A DNA stretch of 55,585 bases from positions 1-55,585 of the forward strand of contig NZ_JABELE010000019.1 in NCBI RefSeq assembly GCF_013009345.1, read 5' to 3'. The DNA is from Acinetobacter geminorum. Lineage in GTDB: Bacteria > Pseudomonadota > Gammaproteobacteria > Pseudomonadales > Moraxellaceae. The notes beneath the pieces are model-generated. The model was not told the DNA's origin, did no database searches, and saw nothing but the letters and a program-made list of their open reading frames with translations. A program made the translations under genes and the position numbers. Each line of letters starts with the position of its first letter. Position 1 is the stretch's first letter. Positions 18,551 to 27,495 of this stretch are shown one piece after another.

Positions 18551-19246
18551 ATGAATATGCTTCGTAAAACTATGTGTGCTATTACACTTAGCGCGTCAGT
18601 GCTTGCTCCTGTAATGAGTACTACAGTGTTTGCTGCGCCTGTAGCAGCACCGGAGCAACAGGCAATTGGGAACCTGGTTAATCAGTTATCAGGTTTACAG
18701 CGTTTGACTGCCGACTTTGAACAAACAACTAAAGCCAATACAAAAACTGTGGCACAGAAAAAGAGTTTAAGTGCACAGCATATGAACCAGACATTTAAAG
18801 GTTCAATGAAAGTTGAACGTCCGGGGAAATTTTATTGGGAAACAATAAGTCCTGCTAAACAAATAATTGTAACGAGCGGAAAAACAGTTTGGATCTATGA
18901 TCCAGATTTACAACAAGCGGTCCGCCAAAGCTTAGATGATCAGGTTGCAGATACACCAGCATTATTACTCTCTGGTAATACCAACCAAATCATGAAGTCT
19001 TATCGTGTAACACAACCCGATAAATCTAAACTCTATTTCACATTATTCCCTAAAAAAGAAGATGGGGCATTCCAAAGCTTAACGATTAGCTTCGGAGCAA
19101 ATAAAGCGCCTACACTTATGGTATTACAAGACTCATTAGGTCAAACCACCTATGTACGCTTTAAGAACGTTAAAGTAAATGCTTCAATTCCGGCATCAGT
19201 CTTTAACTTTACGCCGCCAAAAGGTACAGATGTTATTGACCAATAA
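18551..19246 (+). CDS. lolA: Outer membrane lipoprotein carrier protein LolA
   Basis: 231 residues with a cleavable signal peptide (cut probably after TTVFA). LolA is the periplasmic chaperone that takes lipoproteins from LolCDE to the outer membrane. Diagnostic stretches are LTADFEQT near the mature N terminus, GSMKVERPGKFYWETISP and TVWIYDPDLQQAV. An AAGG ribosome site precedes ATG 18551. It forms a single-gene unit between two terminators; the usual upstream ftsK is not present here. Confidence 0.94.
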   Translation: MNMLRKTMCAITLSASVLAPVMSTTVFAAPVAAPEQQAIGNLVNQLSGLQRLTADFEQTTKANTKTVAQKKSLSAQHMNQTFKGSMKVERPGKFYWETISPAKQIIVTSGKTVWIYDPDLQQAVRQSLDDQVADTPALLLSGNTNQIMKSYRVTQPDKSKLYFTLFPKKEDGAFQSLTISFGANKAPTLMVLQDSLGQTTYVRFKNVKVNASIPASVFNFTPPKGTDVIDQ

Positions 19247-19264
19247 TTAAAGCCTCTTAAAAAA

Positions 19265-19287
19265 GCTACCTTCACGGTAGCTTTTTT
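19265..19287 (+). terminator. Terminator of lolA
   Basis: GCTACC, TTCAC loop, GGTAGC, then six T. Confidence 0.92.
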
Positions 19288-19371
19288 ATATAAGAGAGAC
19301 AGATACATTTTTTAACCCCGTCTTATTCTTGCGCTTTGTATAGTGTTATAGGTAAATTCATGGGGATTATT

Positions 19372-20160
19372 ATGCGACTTTACGATAAGAAAATTATTTG
19401 TATTCTTCCATTAATGGCTGCAATGGCAATTGTGACTGGTTGTCAACCAAAGTCGGCAGCCAAAGAAGAGCAGGCTGCTTCGACTGCAAAAGTTAAAGAA
19501 ACGAAAGAGGCTGGTGTTCCTGTAATTCAAGCAAAAGTAATCCCAGTAAAATTGCCAAAATCAAAAGTTTGCTTAGAAGATGGTTGTACTGAGTATGACT
19601 TTCAAACGGTACAAACCAATCAGAAGTGGATTAATGATTACTTCACCAATCGTATAAAGAAAGCAGATCCGAACGCTTTTGCAAATCTGGCAGATCAACC
19701 AGTCGAAGTACCTGAAGGCGAGCCTCGTTCGAGCCAAAGTGCAATTTATGTTCGCTATTTAGGACAAAATTATAATCTTGCAACTTTTGCATTCCAGACC
19801 TATTCCTATTCTGCAGGTGCTGCACATGGCATGTCTCATCAAGAATTTGTAAATTTTGATTTGTTAAATAAAAAGCACATTACTGTTGAAGAGCTTATTA
19901 AGCCAGATGTTGAAAAACAGTTGGTTGATGCACTTTTTGAAGCAAATACCAACTGGCTTCAAGAGCACAATATTACTCGTGAAAAACTGCAATTAAGTGA
20001 TAATTTCTACTATGGTGCTAATGGCATTGTATTTGTCTATCCAATTTATGAGCTAGCTTCATATGCAGAGGGAATGTCTGAATTAACCCTGCCGTATTTT
20101 GAGGCGAATAAGTTCATTAAACCTGAGTACTTACCAAGTGTGCCAAACTATAACTTGTAA
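19372..20160 (+). CDS. Lipoprotein with DUF3298/RsiV-like domain
   Basis: 262 residues from ATG 19372, which has TGGGGA 5 bases upstream; starts at 19336 or 19360 are less likely. The signal peptide ends in the lipobox IVTGC, so it is a lipid-anchored envelope protein. The middle contains YSAGAAHGMSHQEFVNFDL followed by a helix and YGANGIVFVYPIYELASYAEG, a pattern of DUF3298/RsiV-like proteins. In other families this domain binds lysozyme or peptidoglycan fragments, but that role is not shown for this protein. It stands alone between lolA and serS. Confidence 0.75.
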   Translation: MRLYDKKIICILPLMAAMAIVTGCQPKSAAKEEQAASTAKVKETKEAGVPVIQAKVIPVKLPKSKVCLEDGCTEYDFQTVQTNQKWINDYFTNRIKKADPNAFANLADQPVEVPEGEPRSSQSAIYVRYLGQNYNLATFAFQTYSYSAGAAHGMSHQEFVNFDLLNKKHITVEELIKPDVEKQLVDALFEANTNWLQEHNITREKLQLSDNFYYGANGIVFVYPIYELASYAEGMSELTLPYFEANKFIKPEYLPSVPNYNL

Positions 20161-20278
20161 AACTGGTGATCTATTCTAACAATTGTGTGAAAGCTATTCG
20201 TTATGAAGATGATCACTATATTTTTTAGTGTTAAGGCCTTACACTATAGCCAGTTTTTTACCCATATTATGATTGATT

Positions 20279-21550
20279 ATGATCGACCCTAAGTTACTCA
20301 GAAATAATATTGAAGCCGTTAATGCGGCTTTGGCAAAACGCGGTGTTCAATTAGATGTTCAAGAATGGGCTTCTTTAGAAACTCGCCGTAAAGACTTGCA
20401 ATCAAAAACTGAAAAATTGCAGGCAGAACGTAATGCCGGTGCAAAACAAGTGGGTCAGATTAAAAAATCCGGTGGTGATGCTTCTGAAATCATGGCGCGT
20501 ATGCAAGCCATTGGTGATGAAATCAAAGCTGCTGAAGTTGCTTTGTCAGAGCTCCAAAACGAGATTGAACAAAAAGCGTTGAGTATTCCTAACTTACCAG
20601 ATGAGTCTGTTCCTGCTGGTAAAGATGAAGATGATAACGTTGAAATCTCAAAGTGGGGTACGCCTCGTCAGTTTGATTTTGAAATCAAAGATCATACTGA
20701 TTTAGGTGAGTGGATGGGCGGTTTAGAGTTTGAAACTGCGACTAAATTGACTGGTTCACGTTTTAGCGTATTGAAAGGTCCTTTAGCACGCCTACAACGT
20801 GCATTAACTCAGTTCATGCTTGACACTCATACTTTAAAGAATGGCTATACAGAAGCGTATGTGCCTTATTTGGTCAATGCTGATTCACTTCGTGGTACTG
20901 GGCAGTTACCAAAATTTGAAGAAGATTTATTCAAACTTCAAGGTGAAAAAGAATATTACCTCATCCCTACAGCAGAAGTTCCAGTTACTAACTTCGTTCG
21001 TGATGAGATTATTGATACTGAACGCTTGCCATTAAAATATGCAGCGCACACGCCATGTTTCCGTAGTGAAGCTGGTTCTTATGGTCGAGATACACGCGGT
21101 TTAATTCGTCAGCACCAATTTGATAAAGTTGAGATGGTGCAAATCGTTAAACCTGAAACATCTATGCAGGCGCTTGAAGAACTTACGGCACATGCTGAGG
21201 GCATTTTGCAGGCACTTGGTTTGCCATATCGCAAAATTTTACTTTGTGGTGGTGACATGGGCTTTGGTGCAACTAAGACTTACGATTTGGAAGTTTGGGT
21301 TCCAAGCCAAAATACTTATCGTGAAATCTCTAGTTGCTCTAATATGGGTGATTTTCAGGCCCGCCGCATGAAAGCACGCTACAGAATGGATCAAAAGAAG
21401 ACCGAATTAGTGCACACACTAAATGGTTCAGGTCTGGCAGTTGGACGTACTTTGCTTGCTGTGATGGAAAATTACCAACGTGAAGACGGTTCTATCGAGA
21501 TTCCAGAAGTATTACGCCCATATATGGGTGGTGCAACGTTTATTGACTAA
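20279..21550 (+). CDS. serS: Serine--tRNA ligase
   Basis: 423 residues from ATG 20279 (MIDPKLLRNN, the usual start). Class II synthetase that charges tRNA-Ser and tRNA-Sec with serine. An N-terminal two-helix coiled-coil arm (about 30-100) binds the tRNA long variable arm. Motif 2 is FRSEAGSYGRDTRGLIRQHQF and motif 3 is NGSGLAVGRTLLAVMENYQ. The ribosome site is weak. Confidence 0.97.
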   Translation: MIDPKLLRNNIEAVNAALAKRGVQLDVQEWASLETRRKDLQSKTEKLQAERNAGAKQVGQIKKSGGDASEIMARMQAIGDEIKAAEVALSELQNEIEQKALSIPNLPDESVPAGKDEDDNVEISKWGTPRQFDFEIKDHTDLGEWMGGLEFETATKLTGSRFSVLKGPLARLQRALTQFMLDTHTLKNGYTEAYVPYLVNADSLRGTGQLPKFEEDLFKLQGEKEYYLIPTAEVPVTNFVRDEIIDTERLPLKYAAHTPCFRSEAGSYGRDTRGLIRQHQFDKVEMVQIVKPETSMQALEELTAHAEGILQALGLPYRKILLCGGDMGFGATKTYDLEVWVPSQNTYREISSCSNMGDFQARRMKARYRMDQKKTELVHTLNGSGLAVGRTLLAVMENYQREDGSIEIPEVLRPYMGGATFID

Positions 21551-21617
21551 GCTTTGCATCTAAATTGTGCATGGTTTTTGCTTAACCCAAATCAGATGAT
21601 TAATGCAGAGGTTTAAG

Positions 21618-22991
21618 GTGGATATTTTTCCAATCTCTTTAAAGTTGCAACAGCAACGTTGTCTGATTGTCGGTGGGGGGCATATTGCGCTGCGCAAAGC
21701 AAATCTTTTAGCCAAAGCAGGAGCAGTAATTGATATTATTGCTCCTGTAATTGAAGAGCAGCTTTTACAGTTAGTCAAAACGACAGGCGGAGAGTATTTT
21801 GCTGAGTCCTTTGCTGAAAAAATATTAAATACACCATATCGGTTAGTGATTGCTGCCACTAATGATACGCAAGTGAATAAAGCTGTTTTTGAACAATGTG
21901 AAGTGCGTAATTTACTGGTAAACAGTGTTGATGATATTCCACATTGCCGCTTTATGGTTCCAGCTATTATTGATCGTTCCCCGTTAATTATTTCTGTCGC
22001 TTCAAATGGTGCATCACCAGTTTTATCGAGACAACTTCGTACTCAAATAGAAACAATTGTTCCACATGGCATGGGTAAGTTGGCTGAATTTTCTGGTCAG
22101 TGGCGTAAGCAGGTAAAAGAAAAAATTCCCAATCCGGATGAACGTCGGATTTTTTGGGAAAACCTCTATGCTAGCCCATTAAAAGAACAAGTTTTTAATG
22201 ACAATTTAGACGTTGCTAATGGTTTGATTCAGCAAGCCCTGACAGAATGGACTACCCCTAAAGGTGAAGTTTATTTAGTCGGCGCTGGACCGGGTGATCC
22301 AGAGTTACTGACACTAAAAGCATTACGTCTTATGCAACAAGCCGACGTTGTGATTTATGATCGTCTTGTTTCTGCACCCATTTTAGAGCTTTGTCGCCGT
22401 GATGCGACTAAAATTTATGTCGGTAAAGCCCGTTCAAATCACTCTGTTCCCCAAGATAGCATCAATGCCTTATTGGTTGAATATGCTCAAAAAGGAAAGC
22501 GTGTTTGTCGTTTAAAGGGTGGTGATCCATTTATTTTTGGGCGTGGTGGTGAAGAGATACAAGAGCTAGTTGAGGCGAATGTCACTTTTCAGGTTGTACC
22601 GGGTATAACTGCAGCATCAGGCTGTTCAGCTTATGCGGGCATTCCATTAACACATCGTGACTATGCACAAAGTGTTCGTTTCTTAACTGGGCATTTAAAG
22701 GAAGGTTCACCTGAACTCCCTTGGAATGAACTGGTTTATGAAAATCAAACTTTAGTTTTATATATGGGGTTAGTTGGTTTGGAGCGTATTTGTGAGCAAC
22801 TTATTGCTCATGGTCAACGTGCCGATATGCCTGTAGCCTTAATATCTAAAGGAACCACACCAGAACAGAAAGTTATTGTTGGAACATTAGCTGATATTGC
22901 AACTAAAGTGTCTGAACATCATATTGTAGCACCGACTTTAACCATTATTGGTGAAGTGGTGAATTTACGTGAACAGTTAAAATGGCAATAA
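21618..22991 (+). CDS. cysG: Siroheme synthase, trifunctional
   Basis: Two-module enzyme that converts uroporphyrinogen III to siroheme, the cofactor of sulfite and nitrite reductase. The N-terminal CysG-B part (dehydrogenase/ferrochelatase) has the nucleotide loop CLIVGGGHIALRKA and VDDIPHCRFMVPAIIDRSP. The C-terminal SUMT methyltransferase has VGAGPGDPELLTLKALR, RLKGGDPFIFGRGGEE and VVPGITAA. I choose GTG 21618, which gives the typical DIFPISLKL start and has GAGG 6-9 bases upstream; ATG 21603 is the alternative. It follows serS by about 70 bp. Confidence 0.95.
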   Translation: MDIFPISLKLQQQRCLIVGGGHIALRKANLLAKAGAVIDIIAPVIEEQLLQLVKTTGGEYFAESFAEKILNTPYRLVIAATNDTQVNKAVFEQCEVRNLLVNSVDDIPHCRFMVPAIIDRSPLIISVASNGASPVLSRQLRTQIETIVPHGMGKLAEFSGQWRKQVKEKIPNPDERRIFWENLYASPLKEQVFNDNLDVANGLIQQALTEWTTPKGEVYLVGAGPGDPELLTLKALRLMQQADVVIYDRLVSAPILELCRRDATKIYVGKARSNHSVPQDSINALLVEYAQKGKRVCRLKGGDPFIFGRGGEEIQELVEANVTFQVVPGITAASGCSAYAGIPLTHRDYAQSVRFLTGHLKEGSPELPWNELVYENQTLVLYMGLVGLERICEQLIAHGQRADMPVALISKGTTPEQKVIVGTLADIATKVSEHHIVAPTLTIIGEVVNLREQLKWQ

Positions 22992-23034
22992 GTTCATTTG
23001 GGTTTATTGCTGGTTATTAAAGTCGAGAAAATTT

Positions 23035-23508
23035 GTGATTCATGTTGTCCTATATGAGCCTGAAATTCCTGCCAATACAGGCAATATCATTCGTTTATGT
23101 GCTAATACGGGCGCACAGCTACATTTAGTCAAACCACTAGGTTTTGAATTAGATGATAAAAAGCTTAAGCGTGCAGGCCTTGATTATCATGAATGGGCTC
23201 GTATGCAAATTTGGGACAACATAGAACTTTGCCTTGCTGACTTGAAAGCTAAAGGTGTAGAGCATGTTTTTCCACTCACCACAAAAGGATCTGCAACTCC
23301 ACATACAGTTGATTTGAATCGACCTGTAGCTTTACTGATGGGGCCGGAAACACGGGGCTTGCCTGAGCATGTTCGCTTGATGTTTCCACAAGAACAGTGG
23401 ATTCGTTTGCCAATGGCTGAAAACTCAAGAAGTTTAAATTTATCTAATGCAACGGCTGTGATTGTTTATGAAGCATGGCGTCAGCAGGGTTTTAAAAACT
23501 TAGGATAA
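23035..23508 (+). CDS. trmL: tRNA (cytidine/uridine-34-2'-O)-methyltransferase
   Basis: 157 residues, SPOUT-class knotted methyltransferase that modifies the wobble base of tRNA-Leu isoacceptors using S-adenosylmethionine. Motifs are EPEIPANTGNIIRLCANTG, LLMGPETRGLP and the knot LNLSNATAVIVYEAWRQ. It begins with GTG; no convincing upstream ATG exists in frame. Confidence 0.95.
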   Translation: MIHVVLYEPEIPANTGNIIRLCANTGAQLHLVKPLGFELDDKKLKRAGLDYHEWARMQIWDNIELCLADLKAKGVEHVFPLTTKGSATPHTVDLNRPVALLMGPETRGLPEHVRLMFPQEQWIRLPMAENSRSLNLSNATAVIVYEAWRQQGFKNLG

Positions 23509-23528
23509 GTTAATAGTTTTTCAATGAG

Positions 23529-23556
23529 AATAAGGCCACAGTTGTGGCCTTATTTT
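23529..23556. terminator. Bidirectional terminator between trmL and the HxlR gene
   Basis: Arms AATAAGGCCACA and its complement around a 2-base centre, T-rich on both sides; lies between convergent stops. Confidence 0.88.
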
Positions 23557-23559
23557 TAT

Positions 23560-23940
23560 TTATGCTTGTTCTAATGTTTTTTCGTCATAAATGATTTGAG
23601 CTGCTAAAACCTGTTCAATATTGGTTTCGGCCCATTCCTTTAATTGGAACGCCATTGAAGCGACATTTTGTCCCAGAGAAGTGAGTGAGTAATCAACACG
23701 AATAGGAGAAGTATTCTGAATTTTACGCTCAATGAAACCATCTCTTTCCAGCATTTTTAATTTCTGTGATAAGACTTTAGGTGAAATACCTTGAATATTC
23801 TTTTTGAGCAAGTTGAAGTGCTGAGTTTCCTCTTCAAGCACATTTAAAATTAATAAAACCCACTTATCTGCAATTTTTTCAAAAAATAAACGAGCAGGGC
23901 AATGTTGTTGAAAAACATTATATTTTAGACATTCATTCAT
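23560..23940 (-). CDS. HxlR-family transcriptional regulator
   Basis: 126 residues with the HxlR winged helix-turn-helix: FFEKIADKWVLLILNVLEEE, ISPKVLSQKLKMLERDGFIERK and VDYSLTSLGQNV. Cysteines sit at positions 4 and 14, the latter in CPAR at the start of the domain. HxlR proteins such as YodB, HypR and QorR sense quinones or aldehydes by N-terminal Cys. It is divergent from a flavodoxin-like quinone reductase gene, so it probably represses that gene and itself through the inverted repeat at 23976-23993. Confidence 0.9.
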   Translation of the reverse strand: MNECLKYNVFQQHCPARLFFEKIADKWVLLILNVLEEETQHFNLLKKNIQGISPKVLSQKLKMLERDGFIERKIQNTSPIRVDYSLTSLGQNVASMAFQLKEWAETNIEQVLAAQIIYDEKTLEQA

Positions 23941-23975
23941 ATTATTTACCTGCTAATTTCTTAAAAAATTACCAT

Positions 23976-24023
23976 AGTTACCAATTAGTAACTAATTGAC
24001 ACCTAGTTTCTAAAATATATCAT
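23976..24023 (+). promoter_or_regulatory. Promoter of the flavodoxin gene with adjoining HxlR-type operator
   Basis: The inverted repeat AGTTAC (23976-23981), CAATTA, GTAACT (23988-23993) lies directly upstream of TTGACA (23996-24001), which has a 16-bp spacer to TATCAT (24018-24023). Position and symmetry fit a regulator site; assignment to the HxlR protein next door is inference. Confidence 0.6.
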
Positions 24024-24057
24024 AAAGTGGAATTTAATAAAACAAAGGTTTGCTCCC

Positions 24058-24618
24058 ATGTCTAACTCTAATATCGCAGTTGTATATTTCTCTGGTTATG
24101 GCCACACTAAAGTCGTGGCTGAAACGTTTGCAAACGAAATTAATGCTCAGCTCATCCAGATTGATCAAGAAGGTAATATTACTGAGCAAGATTGGCAGAC
24201 ATTAAATGATGCGAAGGGGATTGTTTTTGGTGCTCCGACTTATATGGGTACAGCACCATGGCAATTTAAAAAGTTTGCTGATGCAACTTCAAAAGTTTGG
24301 TTTACACGTGGGTGGCAAGATAAAGTATTTGCAGGCTTCACAAACAGCGCGAGCTTAAATGGGGATAAGCAGGTTACCCTTATTCAATTACAGACTTTAG
24401 CATCGCAACATGGTGGAATTTGGGTAAGCCTTGGTTTATTACCAGCGAATACAAAAGATGCAACACGTGAAGATGTAAATAACTTAGGTGGTTCAGTTGG
24501 ACTTTTAGTTCAATCACCTTCTGATGCAAGTGTAGAGGAAGTCCCTGCTGGAGACCTTGAAACAGCGAAACTCTATGCTCAACGTGTACAAAATATTGTG
24601 AACAAAATTTTTGGTTAA
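24058..24618 (+). CDS. Flavodoxin-fold NAD(P)H reductase (WrbA-like)
   Basis: 186 residues. The N-terminal FMN phosphate-binding loop is SGYGHTKVVAETFANEI; the second loop is GAPTYMGTAPWQFKKFAD, as in WrbA-type NAD(P)H:quinone oxidoreductases that reduce quinones by two electrons and limit redox cycling. No membrane segment. It is the divergent partner of an HxlR regulator and ends at a strong terminator. Confidence 0.85.
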   Translation: MSNSNIAVVYFSGYGHTKVVAETFANEINAQLIQIDQEGNITEQDWQTLNDAKGIVFGAPTYMGTAPWQFKKFADATSKVWFTRGWQDKVFAGFTNSASLNGDKQVTLIQLQTLASQHGGIWVSLGLLPANTKDATREDVNNLGGSVGLLVQSPSDASVEEVPAGDLETAKLYAQRVQNIVNKIFG

Positions 24619-24633
24619 TTTGACAATAAAAAA

Positions 24634-24655
24634 GGCGCTTTAAGCGCCTTTTTTA
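24634..24655. terminator. Bidirectional terminator between flavodoxin gene and permease
   Basis: GGCGCTT and AAGCGCC around a single T, with A and T runs on either side, between convergent genes. Confidence 0.93.
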
Positions 24656-26059
24656 TTATTCGTGTTCATTATGTTGAGGTGCTTGATATTTAAAACCTTT
24701 AGTTTTATAACCTAGGTATAAAATACCGAACATTGCCCACCATAATCCATATTTCAAGGCTGTCTCTTCAATCTCAAGCCATAGAGCGAAAATACTGAAG
24801 AAGCCAAGAAGTGGAATAATTACAAAGTTAAAAATATCTTTGAAATTCTTTGTGCGGCCATCACGTAAAGCATAGCGTGAAATCACTGATAAATTAACAA
24901 ATGTGAATGCAGTTAACGCACCAAAGCTAATCATTGAAATGACAATATCTAAGCTCATGAAACCTGCTGCTAGTGCTACAACACCAACAATAAGAATATT
25001 GTATGAAGGCGTATAGTTCTTTGGACTAACATGACCAAAGATTTTTTTATTGATTACACCATCACGTCCCATTGCATACATTAAGCGCGATACACCTGCA
25101 TGAGCTGAAATACCAGATGCCATGACAGTAATAATTGCAAAAGCAAGAACGTATGACTGAAATAATGAACCACCTACAAGTAATAAAATGTCTGGCTGTG
25201 TTGCTGCAACATCTTCAAAGTAGTTTTTAGGATCATGTGGGAAGTAAATTTGCATGAAGTAAGTACTGATGACAAAGATTACACCAGCGATAAGTGCTGT
25301 TAAGAAAATCGCTTTAGGTAATGTTTTCTCAGTGTCTTTTGTTTCTTCTGCTAAAGAACTTAAAGAGTCGAATCCAGTAAACGAGAAGCAAAGTAATGTT
25401 GCACCAGTGACTAATGCCCCTACGGATGTCAACTCATTCCAGAAAGGCTCTAAGCTCCATAACTGATAACGGGTTGCTTCTGTAATTGGACCTTCTGCAT
25501 TATAGCCCATTTGTAATTTGCTATAGACTAGATAAGTAAATATGCCGATCACGAGTAACTGTACAAATACAATCAGGCTATTAAAATTAGCAACAAAGCG
25601 TGCGCCACGTAAGTTAATACCAGTCATGAAAGCGGTTAATACAATTACCCATACCCAATGATTGACTGTAGGAAATAATGCATCAAGATAAATACCAGCC
25701 AAAATAATATTGACCATTGGTGAAAGCAAATAATCTAACCAAGATGACCAACCCACCATAAAACCAACATTAGGGTGAATTGATTTTTGTGCATAGGTAT
25801 AAGCTGAACCTGAAGATGGATAGCGCTTAATCATATGTCCATAACTAATCGATGTTAGCAAAATGGCAATTAATGCAAAAATGTACGAAGTTGGAACATG
25901 GTAATGACTTTCTTCGGAAACTAGACCGAATGTGTCAAATAATGTCATTGGCTGAATATAGGCTAAACCAATAATAATAATATGCCAAAGACCTAGCGTT
26001 TTTCGTAGCTTAACTACAGACGGAGTCCCAGAGATAGTTGTCAACGGCGTTATCCTCAT
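24656..26059 (-). CDS. APC-family permease, PuuP-like (putrescine or amino acid uptake)
   Basis: 467 residues, about twelve membrane helices. The N-terminal region (LRKTLGLWHIIIIGLAYIQPMTLFDTFG) and GSAYTYAQKSIHPNVGFMVGWSSWLDYLLSPM resemble E. coli PuuP, the proton-driven putrescine importer, more than general amino acid carriers. The middle helix has GATLLCFSFTGFDSLSSLAEET and the later part AHAGVSRLMYAMGRDGV. No puu catabolic genes are nearby, so the substrate remains inference. The start lacks a strong ribosome site, and a perfect inverted repeat lies about 32-54 bp upstream (26091-26113). Confidence 0.85.
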   Translation of the reverse strand: MRITPLTTISGTPSVVKLRKTLGLWHIIIIGLAYIQPMTLFDTFGLVSEESHYHVPTSYIFALIAILLTSISYGHMIKRYPSSGSAYTYAQKSIHPNVGFMVGWSSWLDYLLSPMVNIILAGIYLDALFPTVNHWVWVIVLTAFMTGINLRGARFVANFNSLIVFVQLLVIGIFTYLVYSKLQMGYNAEGPITEATRYQLWSLEPFWNELTSVGALVTGATLLCFSFTGFDSLSSLAEETKDTEKTLPKAIFLTALIAGVIFVISTYFMQIYFPHDPKNYFEDVAATQPDILLLVGGSLFQSYVLAFAIITVMASGISAHAGVSRLMYAMGRDGVINKKIFGHVSPKNYTPSYNILIVGVVALAAGFMSLDIVISMISFGALTAFTFVNLSVISRYALRDGRTKNFKDIFNFVIIPLLGFFSIFALWLEIEETALKYGLWWAMFGILYLGYKTKGFKYQAPQHNEHE

Positions 26060-26090
26060 AATCGTTGATCAAGGATCAGCTTGGTGTTAA

Positions 26091-26113
26091 GGATCGTTTG
26101 AGACGAACGATCC
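26091..26113 (-). promoter_or_regulatory. Inverted repeat upstream of the PuuP-like permease
   Basis: Perfect 8-bp arms GGATCGTT and AACGATCC with a 7-base loop. It could be an operator or a leader hairpin. No partner regulator is visible. Confidence 0.4.
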
Positions 26114-26247
26114 CCCCTACAGAAAAAGATAAAGTGCGCCAATCTATCCTAAATTGATGCAAATTGTCAGTACTTTCATCGATTTTTTAGCAAATTTTTT
26201 GCCATATTTACAAATAAAATGATGAATATAGATTCACATCTATAAAA

Positions 26248-26280
26248 AAGATCCTGATTTTATATAAAAATCAGGATCTT
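26248..26280 (-). terminator. Terminator of the alcohol dehydrogenase operon
   Basis: Perfect 14-bp arms (AAGATCCTGATTTT and its complement) followed on the minus strand by a run of T. It starts about 30 bp after the dehydrogenase stop. Confidence 0.88.
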
Positions 26281-26309
26281 ATGGGGGATTTTTGATTTAA
26301 CTTATCGAA

Positions 26310-27494
26310 TTACCATGCCTTTTGTAAGATCTCTCGAATATCTTTTAGGCTTGCTTCTTTAGGATTGTAAATAATTGAGCCGTCATTTAGTGCTTTTTCT
26401 GCAACTTCATCGAGCTGTGCTTCAGTTACTTTGCCAGTTTCACGTAAAGTACGTGGTAACTTGGTTAAGGTAAATAAACGATCACGCATCGCTAAAATTG
26501 TTGCAATCGCTCTGTCTGCACGTTGAGTTGCTGGAGTTTGTGCATAGATATCAGCACCAGCTAATGGCAATAGTAATTCACCAATTTTCTGGCCATTTAC
26601 CTGCTTATTATATTCAAGCACATATGGTAAGAATAAATTCATACATAAACCGTGGGGCAGGTGAGCAACAGCACCTAAAGCATGACCTAAAGAATGTACA
26701 AGGCCTACCATTGAGTTAGAGAATGCAATACCTGCCATTGTAGAGGCTTGTGCTAGTTCTAAACGACCTTGTGAGTCATTTGGGTTTTCTAGGACATTAA
26801 ATAGGTTTTCACTAATCTTTTTAATTCCAGCACTTGCATAAGCATCGCTAAGTGGATTGGCAGCCATACATGTATAGGCTTCAACACAATGTGTTAAGGC
26901 ATCCATACCTGTCATTGCAGTTAAATGAGGTGGCAATGTAAGTGTCATGCGTGGATCTAAAATCGCTGCATGTGGCATTAAGTAATAAGAGGCAAATGCC
27001 AATTTAACATTCTTTTGCGTATCTGAAACCACGGCAACCATAGTCACTTCAGATCCCGTACCTGATGTAGTTGGGATTACGAAAAATGGTTTTAATGGTT
27101 TTGGTAAGTTGTGTGCACCAGAATACTGAAGTAAGTCATCTCCGCCTTCAGACACTAAAATGTTAGTTGCTTTTGAGGTATCAATAACTGAACCACCACC
27201 TACCGCAATAATCGCGTCACATTTATTCTTGCGATAAGCTTCTGCGGCAAGACGAACGACTTCTAAACTTGAGTCTGGTGGAACATCATCAAACACATGA
27301 CCAATGACAGCATCGGTCGTACTGAATGCAGCTTCAATCGGGTTGAGTAAGCCATTTGCGCGCACACCTTTATCTGTAATGATGAGCGGGCGTTTTGCGC
27401 CTAAAGTCGCAAGTTCAAACGGAATATGTTCTAACGCAGCATTACCAGCAATGACTTTTACAGGACAAAAGAATTCGTAATAGGGTTTAGCCAT
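26310..27494 (-). CDS. Iron-containing alcohol dehydrogenase
   Basis: 394 residues, group III (iron-dependent) dehydrogenase. The nucleotide site is AVGGGSVIDTSKA and the metal site is built from DALTHCVEAY, and the His residues in VGLVHSLGHALGAVAHLPHG. The enzyme class oxidises alcohols or reduces aldehydes with NAD(P)(H); the substrate is not readable. It follows an SCP2-like gene with 1 bp between them, so they are co-translated. Confidence 0.93.
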   Translation of the reverse strand: MAKPYYEFFCPVKVIAGNAALEHIPFELATLGAKRPLIITDKGVRANGLLNPIEAAFSTTDAVIGHVFDDVPPDSSLEVVRLAAEAYRKNKCDAIIAVGGGSVIDTSKATNILVSEGGDDLLQYSGAHNLPKPLKPFFVIPTTSGTGSEVTMVAVVSDTQKNVKLAFASYYLMPHAAILDPRMTLTLPPHLTAMTGMDALTHCVEAYTCMAANPLSDAYASAGIKKISENLFNVLENPNDSQGRLELAQASTMAGIAFSNSMVGLVHSLGHALGAVAHLPHGLCMNLFLPYVLEYNKQVNGQKIGELLLPLAGADIYAQTPATQRADRAIATILAMRDRLFTLTKLPRTLRETGKVTEAQLDEVAEKALNDGSIIYNPKEASLKDIREILQKAW

Positions 27495-27495
27495 G

